NCBI GenBank assembly: GCA_000961655.1
Contig: LADR01000013.1
Location: 175,708-239,707, forward strand
Length of the DNA: 64,000 bases
Direction: 5' to 3'
Source: Desulfatitalea sp. BRH_c12
GTDB taxonomy: Bacteria > Desulfobacterota > Desulfobacteria > Desulfobacterales > Desulfosarcinaceae
Part shown: in pieces, positions 43,875 through 51,693 of the stretch
How the letters are laid out: each line of letters opens with the position of its first letter
Position numbering within the stretch: position 1 is the first letter of the stretch
Program-made: the position numbers and the translations under genes
Notes under the pieces: generated by a model
What the model saw: only the letters and a program-made list of their open reading frames with translations
Database searches by the model: none
Told to the model about the DNA's origin: nothing

Positions 43875-46800
43875 TCACACTTTGGCGAACAACGCGTCGG
43901 TCTTGGCGATTAACTGCTCATCGGTGAAATGCTTCAGGCTGATGGCTTTGCCGGGGCACTCGGAGACGCACGTGCCGCAGCCATGGCACTCGGAGGCGTC
44001 GATCACGGCATGTGAGTGTTCCATTACCTTGGGGATGTGGTAGGGGCAGGTGCGCACACATGTCAGACAGGCCGCACACAGAGCGCTGTCCACCACAGCC
44101 ACCACGCCGCCCACCAGCAGGGCATCCTTGGCCAGCAGGGTCATGGCGCGTGAGGCAGCGGCTTTGGCTTGGGCGATGCTCTCTTCGATCGGTTTGGGGT
44201 AGTGGGCCAGTCCGGCCAGGAATATGCCCTCCGAAGCAAAATCCACCGGGCGCAGTTTGGCGTGCGCCTCCACGAGGAAGCCATCGTCGTTGATAGGCAC
44301 CTTGAAATGTTCGTACAGCGCATGGTTTTCACTGGCCACGATGCCGGCGGCCAGCACCAGCAGGTCCGGTTTGATGCGTACGGGCCGACGCAGCACATGG
44401 TCGGTGATCGTCAGCAGAAGCTGATCTTCGCCGGCGATGGCCGCGCTGGGCTCATTTTCCAAATCGTAACGGATAAAGATGACGCCCTGGGCGCGCGCTT
44501 GCTGGTAAAGCTGTTCGCGAAAGCCGTAGGCGCGGATGTCGCGGTAGAGAATGAACACTTTCATGCGCGGGTTCAGGGCTTTGAGCGCTAGGGCCCCTTT
44601 GAGGCTGTGGGTGCAGCAAACTTTACTGCAATAGGGCCGTTCGTTGGTGCGTGAACCGACGCACTGGATGAAAATGGCGCACTGGGCTGCTGACAGTTGC
44701 TTGTCGTTGCGGGTCAGGGCCGCGTCCAAGTCCAAGTGGGTCATTACCCCGGGATGCCGGCCGTACAGATATTCGGTGGGCGTGTACTCGCGGGCCCCGG
44801 TGGCCAGAATCGTGACCCCGTGGGCAATGCGGTGGTTCTCGCCGTTATCGCCGGTCAAAGATGAGATCATGTTGCCCAGCGAGCCTTCGGTGCCGCTGAC
44901 CGTGGTGTTCAGATGCACCCGGATGCGGGAATGGCGTTGTACTTTGGCGACAAGGCCTTCCAGGTAGTCGCCGATATCGTCACCCTGCCAGGTGGCGCGC
45001 AGAAAACGCGCATTGCCCCCCAAGCGGCTTTCTTTTTCGACCAGATTCACATCGCAGCCTTGTTGGGCCACGCCCAGGGCCGCCTCCATGCCGGCCACGC
45101 CGCCGCCCACTACCAGGGCAGACTTGGTGACCGGCACCGAAACAGGGTAGAGCGGTTCGATGAAGGCCGCCTTGGCGACCGCCATGCGCACCAGGTCCTT
45201 GGCTTTTTGAGTGGCTTTTGCAGGATCGTTCATGTGGACCCAGGTGTTTTGATCGCGGATATTGGCCATTTCGAACAGGTACTTGTTCAGCCCGGCCTCG
45301 CGGATGGTCTCCTGAAAGAGCGGTTCGTGCGTGCGTGGCGAGCAGGAGGCCACCACCACCCGGTTGATGTTCTGTTCGCGAATCACCGCTTTAATATGAT
45401 CCTGATTGTCTTGGGAGCAGGTGAACAGGTTGTCTTCCACATGGATTACATGGGGCAGACTGCGGGCATAATCGCGCACGGCCGGCACATCGGCCACGCC
45501 GCCGATATTGATGCCGCAGTTGCACACAAACACGCCGATGCGCGGGGGTTGGCCGGAAAAATCAATTTCAGGGGGCAGTTCTTTGTTTTGGGTGAGCGAC
45601 CAGCGCGCGGCAGCCAGGCTTTCCGTAGCGCAGGCGGCTGCAGCCGAGGCTTCCATAACCGAATGAGGGATGTCCTTGGGTTCCTGGAAGGCGCCGCATA
45701 CGTAGACGCCCTCACGCGAGGTCTGCACCGGCCGCGTGCTTTTGGTTTGTACGAATCCGTCCTGGTTCAGGGCGATGCCCAGCCTTCGGGCCAGGGCAAT
45801 GGCTTGCGGGTCGGCTGTCAGGCCGACGGACAACACCACCAGATCGAACATTTCTTCCACAGTGGTGCCCGCTTCGGTGGCGTAAACGATGCGCAGCCGG
45901 TCATCTTTTTCGGCAAAGACCGAGTGGATGCGCGAGCGCACGAAACGCACCCCGTGATCGTCTGCGGCACGCAGGTTGTATTTGTCGAAATCCTTGCCGA
46001 AGGTGCGCATGTCCATGAAGAAAATGGCTGCATCCAGAGGTTCGGCGCTGTGTTCCTTGGCGATGACGGCCTGCTTGTTGGCATACATGCAGCACACCGA
46101 TGAACAGTAGCCATTGTCGCAGTGATTGATATCACGCGAGCCCACACATTGCAGCCAGGCAATGCGCCGGGGTTCGCGGCCATCCGATGGGCGCACCAGG
46201 TGGCCGGCGTAGGGGCCGGAGGCCGACAACATGCGTTCGAACTCCAGGCTGGTCACCACGTTGCGATGGCGGGCATAACTGTATTCGTCATAGTGACTGG
46301 GATCGTAAGGCGCGAATCCGGGTGCGAGAATAATGGCACCCACGTTGACTTTTCTTTCCAGCACGATCTGCTCGTGGTCGACGGCGCCGGCCAGGCAGGC
46401 CTTGACGCATTGATAGCATTCCGAACAGACGCCGCAGGCCAGGCAGCGCTGCCCTTCCGTGGCAGCCCCCTGGTTATCGTAGCCCAGCTGGACTTCGGCA
46501 AAATCCTTCACGCGCAGCTCGGCCGCCAGGTGGTGCATGGGCACGCGCGGACGCCGCTCGCGGTCTTCCAGCGATACGTCGGTAACGGCTTGGAGCGGTT
46601 TATCCCTGTTCAGGCGCACATCTTCGCCTTGGATAAAGCGATCGATCGACACGGCGGCCTGCTTGCCGGCTTCGATGGCTTCGACCACCGTGGCCGGTCC
46701 GCTGACCGCATCGCCGCCAGCAAAGATGTCCGGATCGGCGGTCTGCAACGTCAGCGGGTCCACATTCATCGTACCCCAGCCGCTCAAGGTACAGGCGCAC

Positions 46801-48305
46801 TCGTCGGTCAGGCAGGCCCAATCGCTCTCTTGCCCGATGGCCGGTATCACCGCATCCACGTCGATGGTGAACTCCGATCCGGCAATCGGCTCCGGACGGC
46901 GCCGGCCGCTTGCATCCGGTTGGCCCAGTTGCATGCGGACGCATTCAATGGCCGTGACCGTACCGTCTCTTTCGATGATGCGCACCGGGTTGATCAAGGT
47001 CATGATCTCGATGCCCTCGTCGCGGCATTCGCTGATTTCATCGGCGCTGGCCGGCATTTCGGCTTCGCTGCGACGGTAGATGATAAAGGGGCTGGCCGAT
47101 CCCCGGCGCAAGGCCGTGCGCACCGCGTCCATGGCCACATTGCCTCCGCCGATGACCGCCACGCGGTCGCCAAGGGGCACCTGCTCGCCCAAGTTGGTCC
47201 GGCGCAGGTAATCCATGCCCGGATACACACCCTTGAAATCTTCGCCCTCGATGCCCAGGGCCTTGCACTCTTGCGAGCCGATGCCCACGAAAAAGGCTTT
47301 GTAGCCCTGCTGGCGTAATTCGCCAATGGTGACGGTGGTGCCGATCTCAACGCCCGTTCTGAATTCAACGCCCAGGTCGCGAATGGTCTGAATTTCGGCT
47401 TCGACGATGTGACGCGGCAACCGGTATTCGGGGATGCCCAGCACAAGCATGCCGCCGAGCACGTCGTGTTTTTCGAAAACGGTGACATCGTATCCTTCGA
47501 TGGCCAGAAAATAGGCGCAGGTCAGGCCGGCCGGGCCGGACCCGATCACCGCCACCCGCTGGTTTTTAGGCGCTTTTTTTTCGGGGACGAAGCGTTTTTC
47601 GGCCTGCAAATCCTGGTCGGCCAAATAGCGATGCAGGTGCTGAATGCCCAGCGGCTGATCGAGCTGTGCGCGCGTGCAGGCCTCTTCGCACGGGTGATGG
47701 CATACACGGCCGCACACGCCGGGGAAGGGGTGGTCTTTTTTGAAAAGGGCGATCGCATCCGTATAGTTGCCCTGGTTCATCAAGGCGATCCAGCCTTGCA
47801 CGCTGACATGCGCCGGGCAGGTTACTTTGCAGGGCGCGGTGCCTTTTTTCTCGATCGCGTACGCGCCCGGCATGGCCTGCGGGTAGAGTTTGAAAGCCGC
47901 TTTTTTGGCGCGCAAGCCTTCATCAAAAGCATTGGGCACCGAAATCGGGCATACTTTGGCGCACTCACCGCAGGCCGTACACTTGTCCATATCGATATAG
48001 CGCGGCATCTGTCGCAGGTTGACCGTGAAATCGCCCGCTTGGCCGCTGACCGCATCGACTTCGCTCAACGTCAGCAGTTCGATATTCAGATGACGCCCGG
48101 CTTCCACCAGTTTGGGCGAAATGATGCACATCGAACAATCGTTGGTGGGAAAGGTTTTGTCCAGTTGCGCCATCTTGCCGCCAATGGCCGAGCGGCTCTC
48201 CACCAAGTACACTTTGTACCCTGATTCGGCCAGATCGAGGGAGGCTTGAATGCCGGCGATGCCGCCGCCGACCACCATTACTGCGCCTATGGTTGACTGT
48301 GTCAT
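43875..48305 (-). CDS. HdrA-GltD-HdrA fusion, FAD/Fe-S electron-bifurcating subunit
   Basis: 1476 aa from ATG 48305 (AAGGAGG; overlaps the preceding stop as ATGA). Residues 1-150: HdrA-type FAD start (VVGGGIAGIQASLDLAE) and CTACGECAKVCP. ~155-640: an inserted GltD/NfnB-like NAD(P)H-FAD module (APCKVTCPAHVSVQGWI, VAVIGSGPAGLTCAYFLA, VAVIGGGNVAMDAVRTAL). ~640-900: the rest of the first HdrA copy (CVGSRD...CSSVCC near 718). ~900-1380: a second HdrA copy (VVASCSPRTHEPLF; ALVVGGGVAGMEAAL; CVGSRT...CSKVCC near 1212). The end carries two [4Fe-4S] sites (CAACLTCVRTCP, CHGCGTCVSECP). It would take NAD(P)H electrons, bifurcate them and feed MetF and ferredoxin. Confidence 0.88.
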   Translation of the reverse strand: MTQSTIGAVMVVGGGIAGIQASLDLAESGYKVYLVESRSAIGGKMAQLDKTFPTNDCSMCIISPKLVEAGRHLNIELLTLSEVDAVSGQAGDFTVNLRQMPRYIDMDKCTACGECAKVCPISVPNAFDEGLRAKKAAFKLYPQAMPGAYAIEKKGTAPCKVTCPAHVSVQGWIALMNQGNYTDAIALFKKDHPFPGVCGRVCHHPCEEACTRAQLDQPLGIQHLHRYLADQDLQAEKRFVPEKKAPKNQRVAVIGSGPAGLTCAYFLAIEGYDVTVFEKHDVLGGMLVLGIPEYRLPRHIVEAEIQTIRDLGVEFRTGVEIGTTVTIGELRQQGYKAFFVGIGSQECKALGIEGEDFKGVYPGMDYLRRTNLGEQVPLGDRVAVIGGGNVAMDAVRTALRRGSASPFIIYRRSEAEMPASADEISECRDEGIEIMTLINPVRIIERDGTVTAIECVRMQLGQPDASGRRRPEPIAGSEFTIDVDAVIPAIGQESDWACLTDECACTLSGWGTMNVDPLTLQTADPDIFAGGDAVSGPATVVEAIEAGKQAAVSIDRFIQGEDVRLNRDKPLQAVTDVSLEDRERRPRVPMHHLAAELRVKDFAEVQLGYDNQGAATEGQRCLACGVCSECYQCVKACLAGAVDHEQIVLERKVNVGAIILAPGFAPYDPSHYDEYSYARHRNVVTSLEFERMLSASGPYAGHLVRPSDGREPRRIAWLQCVGSRDINHCDNGYCSSVCCMYANKQAVIAKEHSAEPLDAAIFFMDMRTFGKDFDKYNLRAADDHGVRFVRSRIHSVFAEKDDRLRIVYATEAGTTVEEMFDLVVLSVGLTADPQAIALARRLGIALNQDGFVQTKSTRPVQTSREGVYVCGAFQEPKDIPHSVMEASAAAACATESLAAARWSLTQNKELPPEIDFSGQPPRIGVFVCNCGINIGGVADVPAVRDYARSLPHVIHVEDNLFTCSQDNQDHIKAVIREQNINRVVVASCSPRTHEPLFQETIREAGLNKYLFEMANIRDQNTWVHMNDPAKATQKAKDLVRMAVAKAAFIEPLYPVSVPVTKSALVVGGGVAGMEAALGVAQQGCDVNLVEKESRLGGNARFLRATWQGDDIGDYLEGLVAKVQRHSRIRVHLNTTVSGTEGSLGNMISSLTGDNGENHRIAHGVTILATGAREYTPTEYLYGRHPGVMTHLDLDAALTRNDKQLSAAQCAIFIQCVGSRTNERPYCSKVCCTHSLKGALALKALNPRMKVFILYRDIRAYGFREQLYQQARAQGVIFIRYDLENEPSAAIAGEDQLLLTITDHVLRRPVRIKPDLLVLAAGIVASENHALYEHFKVPINDDGFLVEAHAKLRPVDFASEGIFLAGLAHYPKPIEESIAQAKAAASRAMTLLAKDALLVGGVVAVVDSALCAACLTCVRTCPYHIPKVMEHSHAVIDASECHGCGTCVSECPGKAISLKHFTDEQLIAKTDALFAKV

Positions 48306-49606
48306 GGCTGTACCTCCTTGCCCAGACCCAACGCTTTGAGGTCGTCCCCCAGGTACGTGCGTTCGTTTTCTCCCAGAATGCCCATGGACAGGCACATCAT
48401 GGTCCAGATATGCACCACGTTGTAGTGGCCACCATAATGATGGCCGATGTCTTCAATTTGGGCGTGGCAGTTGTGGCAGGGCGCAAAGACATAGTTCGCG
48501 CCGGTCGCCTGGATCTGATTGAATTTGACTTTGCCATAGGCGCGACGGGCATCGGTATAGCCGGCCTGCAAAGCGCCGCCGCCACCACCGCAGCAGTAAT
48601 TATTGATGCCCGAGGGGACCATGTCGATGAAGTTTTCTTCGCCCACGATGGATTTGGCTACAAATCGCAAATCGTCGGCCATGCTTTGGCCCAGGCTCTT
48701 GCGCACCATGTTGCAGGGGTCTTGAACGGTGAATTTGATCTTCAGGTCTTTGTTCCAGTCGCTGTTGACGGGCAGCTTGCCTTCACGAATCCACTGGGCA
48801 TACATGGGGATGAGCGTGGTGAACTGAAATTTGTGGGAGATATTGAATTTTCGCAATCCTTCCAGGATTGCAAAGAAAGAGTGCCCTCACTCGGTATTGA
48901 CGACCATCGGACATTTGAGCGTGTTGTCGACATGATCGACAAACTCTTCCAGAATGTAGCGCCAGCCTTGGTCGTCGGCTAGAAAAAGACAGTAGTTCTC
49001 GCCGGCCCACATCACCGACGGGTAGGTCCAGTCGGCGCCCACCAGGTGCAATATCTTCCACAGCGGCCCCAGTTCATCCGGTTCGGTAACCGGTTCGCGG
49101 GAGTTTTGATTGATAGCCATGTAAGCGCCCTTGCGATCCACGGTGACCTGCATGCCGGCAAACTGGGGTTGATGCGTGCGGATCTCTTCGGCCACATCTT
49201 CAACCGTCCAGATGAAGTCTTCGGTGGGGACGCCCATGGCATTGCCGGCCCGGATATGCTGATCGCACGAGCCCAGAATGCCTTTGGGCCGTTTTTCGCG
49301 TGGCCAGCTGGCGCGAATGTTGTACACCAGGCGGGGAATGTCGACCGCCATGGGGCAGGCTTTGACGCAGCGGGCGCACATGGTGCAGACCCACGCCCAG
49401 TGGGTTTTGCGGATCTCTTCGTCAAGCCCGAGCACCAGCATGCGCAGCAGTTTGCGCGGGTCCATCTCGAAGATCTCCGAGGCGGGGCAGCCCGCCGTGC
49501 ACGTGCCGCACGTCAGGCATAAATCAAAATTAGCGCCGGGAACCCGCTCTTTGACGGTTTCCTTGAACTCCGGCGCCATGTCGTTGAGTTCGATGGGTAA
49601 AGACAT
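48302..49606 (-). CDS. HdrC/HdrB-like Fe-S protein with in-frame TGA: probable selenoprotein
   Basis: 434 aa if the TGA at 48887-48889 is read as selenocysteine (U240). ATG 49606 has GGAGG 7 bases upstream. N-terminal HdrC-like part with two [4Fe-4S] motifs (C30/33/36/40, LCLTCGTCTAGCP; C74/77/80/84, VCTMCARCVKACP). The frame then continues straight through TGA: CPMVVNTE-U-GHSFFAILEGL, where CCG-domain relatives have ECGH. The second half holds QDPCNMVR, NNYCCGGGGGALQ and APCHNCHAQI of the CCG domain. The downstream frame has no start of its own and overlaps the next gene as ATGA. A conventional annotation would give two truncated genes (48887-49606 and 48302-48856). Confidence 0.87.
48853..48871 (-). 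promoter_or_regulatory. Bacterial SECIS-like hairpin
   Basis: On the minus strand GCAATCC-TGGAA-GGATTGC: perfect 7-bp stem and 5-base loop, starting 15 bases after the in-frame TGA. The loop opens with U then G. Distance, small apical loop and G within the first two loop bases fit the known bacterial SECIS pattern bound by SelB. Confidence 0.75.
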
Positions 49607-49821
49607 GATAGATCCTCCATTGAACGCTCCGGCGGGCGGAGGTCGTTGGGCCACAGAGGATAAAAAGCTTCAAAGAAGACGGATTAAAGGAGAGAAAATT
49701 GGTACCGGCGACCGCAAGCGTGCAACGTGTGCCCTGTGGCGGCGTTATGTCACTGTCCGGCACTTCGCCGGAGGAAAGGTTAAGTCTCCACCTTTTACTT
49801 TCCACTCCGGCGGAACCGGCT

Positions 49822-50700
49822 TCATCGCAAATTGGCGGCATCCAGATACGGCTTCAGTTTATCTTCACCGCCGAGTGTAATGATATGCAAACCGTGGCAA
49901 ACTTCGCGCAAGCCACGCGCCAGGCTGCCGAACAGCTCGATACTGGCCTGGGTCTTATCCGGCGCCCTGTCCAGCTTCTGGATGACCCATTCGGGCACCA
50001 GGCTCGGTTTGAAATGTCGGTTGATAAAACGCGCCATGGCCGCATTGCGCAGCAAAAGTACTTCGGCGATTACCGGCACTTCCAGCGATCTGATCTGGCG
50101 CATGAATTTGTCGAACTGCTCCAGGTCGAATATCGGGGTGGTCAGGAAAAAGCCGGCCCCCATGATCTTCAGGGTTTCCATGCCCTGCATGCCTTGTTTG
50201 GGAACTTTGCGCCCCCAGGGCGATTCGATGCCGGACCCCAAGGTGAAGTCGAATGGCGAAGTCAGTTCTTCGCCATCGATGCCACGGCCCTGGCGGATAT
50301 GCTCCAGAACCGAACCGAGTTTGCCGGCATCCACATGGAAAAACATTTCCTCTTGCACGCTGTCGCCGGTGATCCGATAGTCTTCGGTGAACACCAGCAG
50401 ATTTTCGATACCCGACTGGTGGGCCAGTGAAAGATCTTTTTGCAACTGAATGCGGTTTTTGTCGCGGGTGGTGGTTTGATAGATGGCGTTGAAGCGGTTG
50501 CGCTGCAACAGTTCACAGGTATGAATGCTGTCGCCCACGACCCCTTCCAGTTCCACATCCGACACCGTCACGCCGTCAACGCGACCGCGGATGCGCTTCA
50601 GGCGATCCACCAATTGTTCCGGAGAGTCATCCCCCAAGGGTGTTTGCACCTCGGAGGTGACCACGAACTTTCGATTGCTCAAAGCATCCCTGAGTTTCAT
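49822..50700 (-). CDS. metF: 5,10-methylenetetrahydrofolate reductase (MetF type)
   Basis: 292 aa from ATG 50700 (AAAGGAGG, 6 bases). TIM-barrel MetF with the N-terminal KFVVTSEVQTPLGDDSPE (catalytic Glu in the E-x-x-P region), VDGVTVSD, and FFLTTPIFDLEQFDKFMRQI (Q-F-D motif). It reduces methylene-THF to methyl-THF. In acetogens MetF occurs with HdrABC-like subunits; here the next two genes encode an HdrC/B-like and an HdrA-like protein, strongly suggesting the same complex type. Follows the HTH-receiver gene by 38 bases. Confidence 0.92.
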   Translation of the reverse strand: MKLRDALSNRKFVVTSEVQTPLGDDSPEQLVDRLKRIRGRVDGVTVSDVELEGVVGDSIHTCELLQRNRFNAIYQTTTRDKNRIQLQKDLSLAHQSGIENLLVFTEDYRITGDSVQEEMFFHVDAGKLGSVLEHIRQGRGIDGEELTSPFDFTLGSGIESPWGRKVPKQGMQGMETLKIMGAGFFLTTPIFDLEQFDKFMRQIRSLEVPVIAEVLLLRNAAMARFINRHFKPSLVPEWVIQKLDRAPDKTQASIELFGSLARGLREVCHGLHIITLGGEDKLKPYLDAANLR

Positions 50701-50738
50701 GGTTGGCCTCCTTTCTGGCTCCGGCATGGCCGGAGATA

Positions 50739-51311
50739 TCAAGCGATCCCCAACAGATGGGCAACCTCTTCTTTGAGTCGGGGCAGCGGCAGCGGTTTTG
50801 AAAAGCACATATCAGCGCCATATGCCTTCATCTCTTTGAATTTGTCGTCATCCAGGTATGCGGACAGCACAATGATTTTGGTGTGCCGGGTATCCGGGTT
50901 GGATTTGATTCTGCGGCACACCTCGTTGCCCTTAATGTCAGGCATCATGATATCCAGGATGAGCAGATCGGGTTTAAAATGATTGACCTGCAGGCCCGCT
51001 TCGAACCCGTCGGCTGCCGAGATGACTTCGTAGTCGTACTCGTCTTCTTCGAGCGACTGCACGATGGTTTCGACGATGATCGGGTCGTCGTCGACCACCA
51101 GGATGCGCTTGTGGGAGTTGGCTGGTTCATGGTCGGGCAGGGGAATCCCTTGCCGTTTCATGAAAGTCTCAAGATCCTCGCGCTTGATGCGCCGGTGACC
51201 TCCCACCGTTTTATACGCCTTGATGTGACCGGCCTCGATCCAATTGATGATGGTTTTGGAAGAGACCTTGCAAAGTTGACTGGCCTTGTAAACGGTTAAT
51301 GTATCTTCCAT
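50739..51311 (-). CDS. Response regulator with N-terminal excisionase-type HTH
   Basis: 190 aa from ATG 51311 (GGGGG upstream). Residues 5-55 form a MerR/excisionase-type winged HTH (LTVYKASQLCKVSSKTIINW, GGHRRIKREDLETFMKR). Residues 69-190 form a receiver with D74/D75, phospho-acceptor D120 (LILDIMMPD) and K near 172 (SKPL). The DNA-binding domain precedes the receiver, the reverse of the usual order. It heads the metF-hdr operon and probably controls it; the PAS kinase directly upstream is the likely partner. Confidence 0.9.
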   Translation of the reverse strand: MEDTLTVYKASQLCKVSSKTIINWIEAGHIKAYKTVGGHRRIKREDLETFMKRQGIPLPDHEPANSHKRILVVDDDPIIVETIVQSLEEDEYDYEVISAADGFEAGLQVNHFKPDLLILDIMMPDIKGNEVCRRIKSNPDTRHTKIIVLSAYLDDDKFKEMKAYGADMCFSKPLPLPRLKEEVAHLLGIA

Positions 51312-51693
51312 ACGAGCACCCCCTTTTTGTTGAGCGTCCTTTAGTATTCGATAAAATGATTTTCCGTCTGATGTCAACAGTAAAAATCATAAATACAGAA
51401 ATAACTGAACTAAAAATGAACATTTCGAGGTAAATAGATACTGTTATTATAGTTATTTCTTTTATTTCATAATTAAAGAACCATAGATAGGTTCTCCTGG
51501 AGGTCCCACGCCTGCGTTTCCATTGCCCATGGGGTCGCCATGATGCGCTGGTCTGTGGTGTTTTGCCCGCTTTTGCAAATTTGTAGCCAGGTAAAATGGT
51601 CCGGGCCAATGTGCGGGCATGGTCCGCTTAGCGCTCGGACGCGAGGATTGGCTTTTTTTTTTGGATGTGTCGAATCAACAAGGATGGGCGTTT
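51312..51693. other. AT-rich promoter region of the metF-hdr operon
   Basis: No gene. Strikingly AT-rich between 51340 and 51480, with a TATAAT on the minus strand at 51446-51451 and a dyad AGAACC-N7-GGTTCT at 51477-51495. Natural place for the operon promoter and the binding site of its HTH-receiver regulator. Confidence 0.5.

Noticed and set aside
48302..48856. Independent 184-aa HdrB-like gene starting at ATG-like codon 48856
   Set aside because: Its putative start has no ribosome site, and it lacks the 5' part of the CCG domain, which is found in frame upstream of the TGA; better read as one selenoprotein.
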